Below are positions 8,187 to 21,177 of a stretch of DNA of 64,000 nucleotides, in pieces. Below the pieces are notes generated by a model. It saw nothing but the letters and a program-made list of their open reading frames with translations. It was not told where the DNA came from and searched no databases. Where the stretch lies: contig OY821750.1 in NCBI GenBank assembly GCA_963682055.1, positions 26,730,402-26,794,401 on the forward strand. The letters are read 5' to 3'. Position numbers and translations under genes: made by a program. The stretch's first letter is position 1, and every line of letters starts with the position of its first letter. The stretch is from Primula veris (Eukaryota > Streptophyta > Magnoliopsida > Ericales > Primulaceae).

Positions 8187-11100
8187 TCAAATTTCCCTTT
8201 TCTTATTTTCTTGATGTAGATTTGGATAAAAAAATATTGCAAGTAATGAGGCAAAAGAGAAACCAGCGACATCAGAGAACGGTTCGAACGGGTGAGCTCC
8301 AGCTACCCATAAAGGAAAATTGGAATAATATGTTAAAAAACCACCTTTTTGCAAGACAAAACTAGTAGCCAGTATCCCCGCACGCAAACCGATTGGGACA
8401 GACAAGCTACCTTGGCTTCTCTGTCGGATCCCAGACATACTCAAAGACAAAAGCCACAGTCCCGGAATTGCAAGTGGAGACCTGAAATTAAGTTAATTTA
8501 AGGACGGGTCAGAAAATACTGCACATTCATATGATCATAAAGGAGATTACAATTTTCTAGACATGGAAACAATAATGCTTCCTTGTAATGGGAAAAATAT
8601 TAAGCAGACTACCGTGTTTGTGTAACAGGATCAAGAAAGGCCATATTTAAATTTCACTACATTATTATCGCTCCATCTCTCTATTCTATTATGGAATGTC
8701 TCAACCGATTTCCCGCTTCCCCAATAGGCAAGTGTGATGTCTATATTGAAATCGTAATCTAAATAGAATTTTTTTAGAATTTTTCATTTTTTGGAGAAAT
8801 TAATTCCAACCATACCTAAGTGGTGCATGCCTTGAGAGGGACCAACACCCATACACATGCAAGAATATTTGATTTCATTTATGAGATTTTTACCAAAAAA
8901 ATCTATATGTGAAATGCTATCGGTTCGAACTAGAAAGTACATAGTTTAAATGAAGATACCTCTGAAATAAAGCAAAGGCAAGTCCAGAAATAACAATTCC
9001 AAGATTAGGGCCAAAATCTGCAGCAATTTCATCAGGCAACCATGATCTGAATAGAAGCTCTTCTACAAGTGCAACACCTGTTGCTGTTATGATTCCTTGA
9101 GCAACAAGCGAAAGAAATTTGCAAATCACTTTGAACCGCATCATAGTATTCCCAGAAATCGAGAGGAAAATGGAAGACCATGAGAGACGAACACAACCAA
9201 GAAAAGCATTGAGGGAGTGTATTGATAAAACAAGCAAAACTCCACCACTCAACCCCATCAAATAGTTCTTGATCTGCAAAGAGTATCGAAACATTAATTT
9301 CTATTCCAAGTCAAGAAAAAAGGAAAAGGAATGTATAGTTCATTTAAAGTATAATGTAGATAGTATCTGGAGAAGGCGGAAATCACACTTGTTTCGAAGT
9401 GAAAATACATGCCCATAAAGTTGTAGAGACTGTACGAGCTACAGTTTGTGTCATGAATCAAGGGCCTTTAGTGAAAACGATAAGAAAAACTTTGCGAAAT
9501 TACAAGAATTACTCAAAGAGAGAGAAATACTAGGATCAGAGGAAGCGAATCAATAGCTATATATGCCGATAAGGAAAGTAACATTTTCTAGGTATGATCA
9601 TATAAAGAATGCATAACTTGGGGACAGAGACATAACAAACTTCCAATCACTAAGAAGACAATTTTAGTCAATCAGACCCAAAGGTTCAAATTATAAAAGT
9701 AGAACCTGACTTGAAGGTTTTCATGTAATAGTCTACGAGTAAGAACATAATGCAGCTACAAACAGAATATGGTCAATGTTTCTAAATACGTGGATAGACA
9801 GACCACTGGTGTACATCTACAATTGTAATTCACAAGAACTTCTCCCTTGTGTAGGAACTAACATAAATACCTTCGGCGGTGAAGTTATATCTAGCCCATA
9901 TTGCTCAATTGGATCCTTATACCCACGAATCCTTTTACCCCATAACATAACAAGTATCATAACTGAAGCATAGAGGCCCCCAATACAAACAAACTGATAC
10001 AACTTGGGGGTGTCCCGTGAACCCCAACTTTGAACAAGCGTAGGAATCAGTGGAACAAGGGTTGGAGACCACAACACAAGAACCATACACACAAAGGCAA
10101 GCATCCTACAACAAAAAAGCGGATAATTTCATTAATAATTTTCAAATAAATTCCAGACACGTGGAGAAGCCTTTTTGCTCGACCACGATGCTTTCTACCA
10201 CAATATTTTTAAAATAATTATCAATAGATTTTCATAAGTTGTACAGTCTTCTTCATGGGCAACAAATGCTCAATTAGACATTTAACCTTTTAGGTAGTTT
10301 CAATTTGAAAATGGGAACATGCGATATATGTATATCAACCTATCAGCATTAAACAATTAGTATCCCATAGTATCAAAAGTCACAATTTCTACACCAATCT
10401 ACACAAATTGAAGCAATTAGTACACCCGCGTTATACATTCAATTTCAAATCACTGTCTAAGCAGTAACTGGTTGATTACGCTTACGAATCAAAATAAACA
10501 ATTCCGTTTTTTAACCAGTCATAGATTTTACTGATTGGTATTTGTCCGATTCTGCGTAGATGGATGTCTAAATCGTGAACTTTGACTCTTTCTACGTTTT
10601 TGTGTACATTGGTGCGCAATTGATGAAATTTAACTGTTTGGTGTTAAAAAGCTATTAACGGTGTATGAAAGTAATATTTTTCCCTTGAAAAGTTAAATGG
10701 AGTGCAATTATAGTTTATGCAGAAGCCCGTCCATTCCCCACTAAAAGGCCTTTTAGTAAGGAAGGAGAGGGGCATATATTAAGACTTGGCTCTGATACTG
10801 CTCAAGTAATGTGGGACAAGTCCAACAGTTTACAGTTTACCTCTGAAACAAGGGACGATCGGAGATTTTGAGGAATTGTATAAGCTTGTCAGTTAAGCTC
10901 ATAGCACCCCTCATTCCACCCCAAAGCAACGCAACTTTACCAACCAGCTTCAACATCCCACCCCTTTCTCCCAATCCTGCTAGCATTGCCACCAGCCTGA
11001 GTAAAGAACAAGAACTTACAACATTTGCAAAATAGATGTAATATAAACACATTTTAATATATTCTAGGAAACTCATCATACCTGTCCTGGTCCACTTCTC

Positions 11101-14100
11101 CACCTTCTTTCATAGGTATAACGGGACTAGCAACCAACATGGCTTTCCCTGCTAAGCTTGAGACCAGGCTATTTTTGTCTCTCTCTTCATTGTCAGAATC
11201 ATGGAAATCTCCCTTATCCTCCAAGGACTTGGAAAAACTTCCAATAGTTTCATTATCTCCAATCGAATCCTGCACAATCATTCGGGGAATAAAACATGAT
11301 AAGCTCACGAAGACCGACAATGTAAACATATGTGGTGGCCAGAACAAAAATACTATAAAGTCCCACTTTATGCAAAGCTAATTAGACAAGGGCATCAACA
11401 GATTTCTAGTCTAATAGGATTAGTTTTTTAGGCTTACATATAGAAATTGACAAAATACATAGACATAGTCACAAAAACCCAAATTTTGCAGCACAAGTTA
11501 CAAGACCTGTTTTGCTTTCAGCTAAAAAGCAATAATATTTGATACAGAACGCACATATTTGAACTTATAACTTTTTGTGTAAAAACCATATAAAAGCGAC
11601 TTAAAACGTCTGAGCTTTTCAGCTGAAACCAGAGCAGGATTACGTGATTTTTCTTCATCATAAATAAGAAAAAGAAGAAATCAAATGAAAAACAAACTAG
11701 GCTGTCAATTCGTAACCTTTATACTTCACATAAACATCATGTACTGAACAAAACATCTAATGAGAGCAATGAAAATGTTTAGCTAATCGAATATATCCCA
11801 GAAAAGATGCCAACAGATATATACTTGAGAATTTGGTAATATAGCAGAAATCAATATTTTTAGTAACTAGGGACATTTAAAAATAAAAGTAATTTCATAA
11901 TGAGAAAAGATTGTGAGTGTTACCTGTTCGTCCGCAAGTAAAGCAGATGCACCCAGAGCCGCTGTGAACGCACCAACCATGACACTGCCATTATTTAAAG
12001 ATTGCGATTCTATCTTTTCTTTCTCACCATCTTTAATTTTGAAATCATCGTGCTTATGATTAAGTTCACTATAATTTCTTTTCATTGAAAGGTTATTTTG
12101 ATCAAGGGCCATAGCTTCACTATGATAATCCTCCTTTAGTGTTGCTACATTACAAAAATTTCTCAAAGAAGCTAAGCTGGAACCTACAATGACACCAAGT
12201 GGGAGTATTTTTTTCAAGTAACTGGTCTCTTGAATGGAGAGAGAAATAGCTCTTACAATCTCCTCAGCGTCGAGAGTACCTATTTTCTCTGAATCAACAT
12301 AATTACCATTCGAATATAATTTATGATTTTTCCTATTTTTAGCAGCTATGGACACAGCACTTGCTACCTTTTCCATATCTTTGGTTATCATATCCATATC
12401 TTCTGAGTTCGCCACACTTAATCTACGACCAACTTCAACTTTCAATACATCTAATACGATTTTGTTAACTAAATTCCTCAACTCATCTGGCGTATCAATA
12501 AAAATTAGTTTCTCATTTGTATCATCCAGTGCATCATTTTCTAAAAAGGGTTCTTGTTTTTCATCGGAATCCATTATAACATAAGAGGGTTCAATAACTT
12601 CATCTACATCACCTTCTAACAATGAACTCTCCTGAGTAACATCTTGATGATCCAAGAGTTTCCACTGCCCTTCTTCCGGAATATAGTCAAGAGATAAATC
12701 AGCAGTTGTTTTTATATCTGGTGATTCGGTACTCTGCATCTTCATAAGAAGATATTTTCGGAAGTATTCCTTGTAAAAAGTATTATTATGCTCTGGATTT
12801 ATATATAGTGGAGCGTCATAATAGTGCCCAACTTTATTTGAACGCTGGGAGAAAACACCGCTGCTTACCAAACGTGCCCTATCATCTTCCTCATCATTGA
12901 TATGGTCTATCATGGCAGGGTCTGAACTACCAGCAAGCCGTCTATTAAAATTCTCAGGGGTGCTTACTTTTTTATTTTTATTTTCTTTTCCTCCCAATAC
13001 CTCAGTGTTATCAGATATTTGAATGCTCACATCCTCGCCTGTTGGTTCATTGGTTTTCCCCTCCTCCAACTGAGTAATCATATTTTCTAGTACACCAAAT
13101 ACACTATTCACAGCCACCTGTGTGGTATCGTCTATCCCAGTCAAGGCATCAAATGCCTGTGAAACTTCAAACAAAGTAGGATCAGTACTCTGAATTTTTA
13201 CATTTTTCTCCTCAGTATTTAGATCTGTACTAACCTCTTTTTCTACTGTTTGGACCTCTGGAGATGAAATTGTATCTGATAACCGTTGATCTTCCGTAAT
13301 AGGTGGCACTGTTTTTTGCTGATCTGTCATAGGATTTGTGCCTGCTTGTACATTCTGTTGGGTATTATTGTCTTCTTCCAAGTCCAGCTTAGCTGTAGAA
13401 TCACTTTTAGTACTGCTATCAGAAGAATTTTCATTATCAGGGGTCATTTGCGAATCTAAAGACTGACTATCTTCAATACCGGTAGACGTTGCTACACTGT
13501 CAACCGTATCTTTTGTATCAATAGAATGAGAAGTTTCCTGCCCTCCATCACTAGTAAGTTCAACTTTTTCTTGAACTTTTGGGTTCTGTTCTGGAGCAGA
13601 ACCTTCATTAGTGCTAGAGTTATTTGCCACACTATCAACCGTGTCGTTTGGATCGGGAATATGAGGATTTTCACTCGGGAATGCGGCATTTTCTTGATTT
13701 TTTGGCTTCTGTCCTAATGCTTTAGGTATCTGACTGATATTTAGGAGTTTGTCAAGTTTCAGGTTTTTACCCTCGCTCTGCAAAAATCCAGAAACAGAAT
13801 TTTGAAGTTGTCCACGTACATCCTCGGGCATCACATCTTGCAATGCTTTCATAACTGTCTCTCCTTGGCCCACAGCAGTAAGAACCTAGACAAAAAATAA
13901 CAATGAATTTAATCATTTAGAAATTAAAAGAGAGAGGATATTGTTAGATAGACTATTCCATTAAATGAGTGATTCTACTTCTTCAGTAGGAATTGTTCTA
14001 TAATATAGTATGAGATTACATATATAGAGGAAAATTGGCTTTTGCACACCAACCTATCAGCTTTTGGAAATTAATACACCAGGATATAATAATTCACAAT

Positions 14101-17100
14101 AAAGATACCATTATACAAATGTCAATGAATTAGTACGTTAATATGAATACATCAACTCAGAAGCATTATGTAAGAATTGTTCGTTCAAGATTACAAAAAC
14201 AGTTACATGGTACACCAATGTTAAAATTAAACTTTTACACACTAATGAATATGATAGGTACTAATGGACCGTTTTTGAGTGATTGGTGTCTACGTTTGGA
14301 TGTTAATAAGTTGGCTTACTAGTTCAATTCTGTGTAAATCGGTCTAATTTGTGTTGCTTACTAGTATAGAGTATTCATTGTTATAGCGATAATTTAGTGC
14401 TTAAAAGAGATCTATATATACACAAAGAGATCCCCAAAATAACTAATTTGGACTCCACTACATATAAATAAATAAATAAATAAAAAGGAGAAGGGCATAC
14501 ACTGAAAAGATAAAATTGTTACCTTGTTCTTCTGTTCTTCTGTCAGAGTACCAGGCATTGTTACATCAAGCATATTTATAACAACTTGTGCTGCCTGAAT
14601 AACCTGACCTCTATCATCTTCAGGCTTAGCTTCATCTTCAATCAATTCAGGGGTTTTCCCGGACTTGTGTGTAAGTTTTGAACGTATCCTAGCTGAGGTA
14701 ACAGTTTCTCCAACACCTTCTTTCAACAAGTGCCCGTTTAAAGAATCTAACTGGGAAGATTTTACGACTTTGTTTAATTTGCCGTGTCTATTAGATACAC
14801 CGCTCGTCAATGTTGCCAAACCTTTTGATGGATTGAGGGAAATATCCATATCTTCTAAAAGAGGGTGCCGACCTTTTAAAAGCCCAAGTTCAACAGCTGC
14901 AAGCCACTGCAATACCATATACACATTCGTCATCCTGATACTAGCAGAGGTGTAAGGAAAGCAACATATACAACGTAATAAACACTTATAAGTCAAATGT
15001 TCAAATAATGTATTAGCTTCCAAAAGGAACATGTCCAACGGAAACTACATAGAAGTCCTACTTACAGACGTGCAACGTTTAGGGAAGTAGTCCGGAAGAT
15101 TTATTAAAATACTTTGATGTCGTCTTCAAAACAAGTTTTCCAGCACAAAAATAAATTCTGAGATAAATTGTTTGGAATCTTTGGAAGCTTATATCTCCCA
15201 CAAGCACTACAAGGTAAATCCAATGGTGTAATCACAGGGGGAAAAAACGTCAACAGATGTTTAACATCTTCTAATTATATGCTGTTCAACAGATCGTTTC
15301 GCTACCTTTACCCATAACCAAGCGGGAATATTTAACAAAAAAATGTATCGAAAGTTCAATACGGGCAATTGCACATAACTGGTGCTTTAGAGCAGCAAAT
15401 AAATTTACAAAGAATTTCGTCTGCACTATATGCTTGCCAGCTTTGGAAAGAAAACGACGTCAGAAGAGCCTCTGATATAAATAAAATTGCAAATTTAAAT
15501 TCACTCTACATTTGAGTTTTTCCTAATGATGAAACAGTATAATCGTCACTTTGTTACCTCAATCGTGAGATGATGGCACCAATTCGCAGCCGGCATTCCA
15601 TTTCCAAAGGAAGTAGATGAACGAGAACACAACAATAGGCTTGTAAATGGATTTTCAGCTATCAAATTGCGAGGAACAGAGAACAACAGTGCCCTTTCTT
15701 CATCATTCTGATAATCCAATACAGCTATAATTTGTCAGAATTTCTTTTGAAGGCGCAACCGGGACATAGAAAGCTCAACCTTCACAAATTGTGGAAAAAC
15801 TCGATGTGTTACAGGAAATATTATCTGCAAAACTTTGTTTATATGTGATGTCTAAAGCACATTTGAGTATTTTCACAAAACTCCAAAACCTCAAGTATGA
15901 GAAGAATGATTACACACCTGTATGAAAAGAATAGGAATCTTCACTTTTCCAACAAGACTTTTGGTGCTAGAATTTTCATAAAAATCTTCTATGGCTTCAT
16001 ATCCATATGACCTCATCGATATTGCCTTCTCAAAATCTTGGACAGAATTAGCCACTAGAGCCTTTTCCACTTCAAATCCTTTTGTTCTACCACGAAACAG
16101 TTCCTTAACAATTGAAGTTCTAGTACTCGTTAATATTTTCATACAAAATAACTTGCAGACCAAATAGATGACCCATTATAAGAAATAGAAAAAAAATAAG
16201 GAAGGACATCTTTTTGGTATACCCACCTAGCATAATTTAACAATTAGTACACCACACCATAAAGGTTCACAATTAAGTCACCAATGAAGAAAATCAAACA
16301 TTTACTAAACCAACCTATTAAAATTCACAATTAGGCACCAGTCTACACAAAAACGAATATAACACCAGCCTATCGAGTTCACGAGAATTTAAAAGTTCAA
16401 ACTTAGAGTTCAGCCAATATTATAGTAAATTGGGTCTTATTAAAAAGTAAACCAGTAATTAGTAGATAACTATTGCGTTGTAGTTCAATTTTTAGTGCTC
16501 ATGTACTAACTGTTTTGAGTTTGTGCAGATTGGTGTCAAAATTGTGAAAATTAATAGCTTGGATATATAATTGTTAAAATGCTACAGTTTGGTCTACAAA
16601 AGTGAAAATTTCCTAGGGAGTATTTAACAAAGTTCTAACCTTGTTAGATTGCAAAATATCCACAAGACCAGCAGTTAGCTCACGATTAAAGTTACGATGC
16701 CGCGAGGCCCTATTAGCCTTTTCCAAGTCAAAGGGATTGTCAATACACGTGGCAGCTGTAAAAGGAGTATGGTCCCCAACTTCGGCCAAGTATTTTGTAA
16801 GCATATTTGCGCCATATCCCCAACCAACCCCCATCATTGTAGTCCATGGCCTCATTCTACTTACATATTGCACAGCTGTGGAGATATCATCGCTATCAGC
16901 AGCTGTGAATAACCTACATATAAATCATTTTATTTGTGTCTTCCCTATTGTAACTCTTATGTTTAGAGAAATTGAATGAACTAGGAACGAAGAGATTTGA
17001 GTGTCTGTGTAACATTAGATACAATTTTAAATCAACAAATATGCCTACTAGTCACAAGAAGATGAATAGATAAACGATGCTAGTAAATAAGCAAATGTCA

Positions 17101-20045
17101 CCCATGCTTGATAAAGCTAAATTGATCAGCTATATGTAGTCATTTTTTAAACAAAACAAGCTTAAAAGCGTCAACCCAACAAGAAATGGTGAAAGTTTTG
17201 AAGCTTGATAAGCCTGACACAAAAACTAAAATCTAACTATGCTGTCACTGGAAATAGGCTTGTCTGATGGTATCACTGGTAATTTACTGCTAAATTTTGT
17301 GGTACTTAAAAAGATAAAGCTAACCCACTATCGATGACAAAATTCTCCTAAGGTAATAGAGTGGGAAATGATATTAAATTTTATGGTCAACACATTATGT
17401 CAAAAGAAATAACACTATCAGAATTAGCACTATACCCCTCAAAGCAATTTTACATATTGCAAATTTAGAAAAAAATGAAAAGTTTAATTTACCGTGCACT
17501 GGTAAGCGGAGATCCAGCGCATCCCCTAGGGTTCATCACAACAGGGAAAAACCCACCTCTCAATGACTCGCGAGCAAACGATCTAACGTTTTTATCCATA
17601 CTCCCTTGTGCATTTCCAGGGATAAGCAAAAGCGTGGTATCTAATCCATATTCCTCTGTCAACTCTAAATTCGCCGGCCAGTCTAGAGAGAGGACTCCTC
17701 CATCATCAGTATTTAAGCAAACCCGCTGATACACAATTTTGTCCTCCACCGCGTTATCATCGTCTCTCACCAGAATCCTCCCATTATCCAACCTTACAAA
17801 ATGATTATTCTCCTTCACTAGCTTCTCATTCACCTCTTCCAATAGCTCATTACCTACTCAGAATAAACAAATAAAGAGAGAGAACACATGTTTACTCATC
17901 CTACTACCTCTACTTCCATGAAATTTGTACAATTTTATGACTATTATCCACGCTCTCATATGAAAGCCTAAACTGGAACGTAAAAGTCATAATATACTCA
18001 CATCATTGCTCGCATGCGGCTACTTAAAAAGCTAGTAATTTTGTGATAACATAATAAAATTCCATTATTATACCGGTTGGGGATGCTATGACTTATGATA
18101 TGCTAGGCATACAACATATTAGTTAGTCGTAGTCAGCAATTTTAAAGGCACTTCTACAGTTGGTAATCTATGATTGTTTGCTTTCTAAATGAGTGGATAA
18201 GGCTCACATAAATCATAATAAATCAGAAAAAAAGTTAGGGAGACAAAATTATATATATACATAATGACGTGGAAAATAGAACTTTATGCAATTCTCTTGA
18301 GGCAGCTATGCAAGTTGGCGTGATGATTAGCAATTTGAGGGAGTAGTATAGAGAGGAATGAAAATGCCAAAGAGACTCTACCCAAAAAAGCCTAAATTGA
18401 TGTATAAAAGCTATTGGATCTCAAATGGCTTCACGGAAGTTAAATAAAAAACCACCCTCTGCAGCCACTGGAACAGTTTAATCCATCTGACTTTTAGATT
18501 TATCTATCAATACAGGCCCACCCTGAATATTATTATCTTTCCAAATTAGAGGACGACGCACATTCAAGTAGATCATGTGCATCATAAATTTAACCGACTA
18601 AATTGCTCATAACTAATAGAACTCTCAAAGGTACCAAATAGGACCTATTAATTGTTCCCCCAATTCCTTACTGTATCCTTCAAAGATAAGTAATATCAGC
18701 GAGACTTGGTTGAAAAATGTTACCTACCTGGGTGCAAATTTTTACATAATGCAGACATATTTTAAGACCTAAAAGCTTTACAAGCTCATCAACAAATAAG
18801 TCCAGAATCAGCAAAATGCTAAATAACAGCCAAAAATCTACTTCAAAGATCACCTAAAAGCACTAAATAGTAACGTCCCTGTTTAAGTGCCTACTGTCCT
18901 ATTTTTAATAAATTTTCTCTTTTTTATTTTTTAAAATAGCCACTTTTGGCAGTAAAATCATATCAAATTTTCACTTATAGCCTTATAGCCTCACATTTTA
19001 AGTAAGAAATGGTTTTTGCTTCAAAATTTTGAAGTTTTTCTTTTGCATTTCAAGTGAAACTGTTTTGAATACTTTAAATAACACAGTTTTCAAAGCAGCA
19101 CCCTTATTTACAACGAAAACTTCACAAATAAGAGCTAAAAAGCTACTTAAAAACTCATCTAAATGCATCAAATACTAAATAAAATGCAAAAATATCTTTA
19201 AAGCACAACAAATCTGTTAAACGGCGTCGGGCTAGTAAACAACTCTCACTCCCCTACATCCTCCTCTCTCTCTCCACCGCCCGATCGAAACCTAGAGAGA
19301 GAAACCGTTCCTGCACCGGACACAAACCCTAGGGCAGGAACAATCAGATCGAACGGATTGATAATCGGAAAAAGAGAGAATAGGTGCCAAAAACTAATAG
19401 GCAAGTTAATCATATAATCCAGCAAATGCTAAATAACAGCCAAAAAGCTACTTAAAAAAACACCTAAAAGCACCAAATAGTAATAAAAAAATAAAAAAAT
19501 CACCTAAAGTGCTAAATAAGAGCCAAAAAGTTACTTCATACATCAACTAATATTAAATAAAATCCAAAAATCTTCTCAATAATTCACCTAAACTACTAAA
19601 TAAGAGCCAAAAGGGCAAGCTACAAAAAATATCACCAACTGATAAATAAAATCCAAAAATCTCTTAAAACTTTTTTACCTAAATTCGATAGCGAAGGGCA
19701 ACGAAGCACAACGAACCGATTAAACGGCGTCGGACTAGTAAACATCTCCCACTCTCCGACGTCCTCCTCTCTCTTTCCACCTCCCGATCGAAACCTATCT
19801 CTCTCTTCACCGCCCGATCGAAACCTAGAGAGAGAAGCCCCTCCCGCAACAAACCCTAGGGCAGGAACGATCAGATCGAGCGGATTGAACGTTGGAAAAA
19901 TAGAGAATAGGTCGTTTAATTGGGCGGAAACTCTGATCGGAGATGTTTTGAGGTGCCGTCGCCGCCATGATCGGTGGCGGAAGTGGTTAGGGCGGAGGAT
20001 AAAGAGAGAAGTTAGAGGGGTTTTTGGGTCGAGATTGAGACTCAT
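8187..20045 (-). CDS. Alpha/beta-hydrolase plus CPBP (CAAX-protease-like) fusion protein, plastid-type
   Basis: Twelve exons with GT-AG borders join in frame to 1623 codons: 20045-19679, 17853-17493, 16913-16640, 16103-15918, 15707-15558, 14906-14523, 13885-11924, 11269-11082, 10996-10841, 10105-9871, 9273-8960, 8481-8187. The ATG at 20045 was chosen because the Ser/Arg-rich start (MSLNLDPKTPLTSLFILRPN) looks like a plastid transit peptide; the in-frame ORF upstream is low-complexity. Residues about 150-440 form an EMB8-type alpha/beta-hydrolase domain. Its nucleophile elbow reads G273-W-G-Y-G277, so the catalytic Ser is absent. Residues about 575-1228 (exon 7) are acidic and probably disordered. 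The C-terminus has hydrophobic segments and a CPBP domain with EELLFR (1492-1497); the second motif is FALFQ, with Gln where His is usual. The layout matches the Arabidopsis protein I recall as AT2G03140. CPBP proteins are membrane proteases or scaffolds; the role of this fusion is not established. Both halves may be non-catalytic. Confidence 0.93.
10325..10690. repeat. Intron 9 copy of a dispersed repeat family
   Basis: It contains CAACCTATCAGCATTAAACA, ATTAGTACAC, ACACCAATCTACACAAATTG and, inverted near the far end, TGTACATTGGTG and ATTAACGG. Related blocks lie in introns 6 and 3 of the same gene. It is probably a degenerate inverted-repeat MITE. Confidence 0.5.
14038..14380. repeat. Intron 6 copy of the same repeat family
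   Basis: It contains GCACACCAACCTATCAGC, AATTAATACACCAGG, AATTCACAATAAAG and, inverted, GATTGGTGTCTACGTTTGG and TTAATAAGTTGG. The outer parts are inverted relative to each other, as in a MITE. Confidence 0.5.
16213..16612. repeat. Intron 3 copy of the same repeat family
   Basis: It contains TATACCCACCTAGCATAATT, AACAATTAGTACACCA, GGTTCACAATTAAGTCACC and, inverted, GCAGATTGGTGTCAAAATTG and AATTAATAGC. It resembles the copies in introns 6 and 9. Confidence 0.5.
18815..19665. repeat. Tandem-like ~60-bp repeats in intron 1
   Basis: Units built on CTAAATAACAGCCAAAAA, a CTACTT step, CACCTAAAAGCACCAAATAG and close variants occur near 18825, 19130, 19430, 19490, 19550 and 19610. They surround the duplicated exon-1 segment, which suggests that the whole block was duplicated together. 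Confidence 0.6.
19213..19385 (-). pseudogene. Decayed copy of part of exon 1 inside intron 1
   Basis: This resembles 19721-19912 (exon 1 of the hydrolase/CPBP gene) at most positions, including AACGGCGTCGG, CGATCGAAACCTAGAGAGAG and CCCTAGGGCAGGAAC. On the minus strand it reads LIVPALGFVSG like the true exon, then shifts frame after small insertions and deletions and meets stops. It is a local duplication and unlikely to be used as an exon. Confidence 0.75.
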
Positions 20046-20287
20046 TTTTGTATTAGAAAGCGTATGTGTATATGTATACATGTATATATATATGTATGTA
20101 ACTATATATGTGTGTGTGTGTATAGAGTGAGAGAGAGAGAGAGTAAGGATATAGAAGAAGCTGGAAAATGGGAGAAGAGATGTATGTATGTATGTATGTA
20201 AATATATATATATATGTATAGATATAGAGAGAGAGAGAGGTGGATGGCGGTAAAGGGGATTGGGAAATGTGGGGCTAAGAAGTAGAG

Positions 20288-20806
20288 GGAAATGCAAATA
20301 AACTCTTCAATCTATGGATGATTTGCAAATTGCCACCCAAAGCTATGATTTTTTTTTTTTAACTTATCCCGATAAACTATTTCATTTCGATAACTCACCC
20401 AAGGTTGCCTCCGCTACATTTTGAATGACATAACTTTTTATTTATTTTTTTATTTTACATTTTTTTTTTTATATATATGTATCTTGTCAATGCACATGAT
20501 GCAAGATAAGTAACAAATACCGTCAAAAATTGTCGAAAACAGTTTTACATTACAAAAAAGTGAGAAGAACTATTTTTGTGTCATTCCTTTTAAATTTACT
20601 TGACAGGAGTAAATATTAATTAGTTGAATAGATTAGTTCAAAATTTATCTAAACGTACCATCGAGCATAAATTTGTGTCATTTGAAAGATTAAATCGGGA
20701 CTTTATTGCAAAAGTTAGGTATTTTGTTGGGAATAACTGAACAATCGATAGTTTTGGGGTTTAATTTGCAAATCATCCTAGCTTTAGGGTGTTATTTGCA
20801 TTTGGC
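20288..20806. mobile_element. Foldback/MITE-like element upstream of the hydrolase/CPBP gene
   Basis: The ends are inverted repeats of about 60 bases. The left end has AAATGCAAATAA and GATGATTTGCAAATT; the right end, reverse-complemented, has AAATGCAAATAA and the same GATGATTTGCAAATT. It starts about 240 bases upstream of the ATG at 20045, so it may overlap the promoter. No clean target duplication was found. Confidence 0.6.
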
Positions 20807-20965
20807 CATAAGATAGTTTTGTTTCCTAACGGCCTTGTGGCACATTGGGAGTTTCGGGCGCATTTTATCGGCTGCAACTGTAACACCTGCCATTGTGTAT
20901 TATTCCATCTGTTTAATTGTCTATTTAATTGATCGGCTTATAAGTTGTATCAAATTTTTCGAAAT

Positions 20966-21177
20966 TGTTGTAGGATATTATTAGACTATTGGGCCTTACT
21001 CATATTGGGTCTAAGTTGGGCTTTCTACCTTGTATAACTCTAACATCTACTATATAAAAAAGGTTAGGGTCAACTTGTATTGATACATTTTGATTAATAA
21101 AGACCTACTGTTCCCTCTCTCTATTCTCTTTATGTCTCTTATATAATATATATACTGAGTTAATAAGACTCACAACA
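20966..21177 (+). repeat. 5' LTR of the Copia element
   Basis: About 212 bp, paired with 27635-27848. It has a TATATAAA-like box mid-way (CTACTATATAAAAAAGG) that could serve as the LTR promoter. Confidence 0.9.

Noticed and set aside
20045..20297. A longer N-terminus of the hydrolase/CPBP protein starting at 20297
   Set aside because: The extra 84 residues are low-complexity translations of TA and GA repeats and lie in front of a good transit-peptide start.
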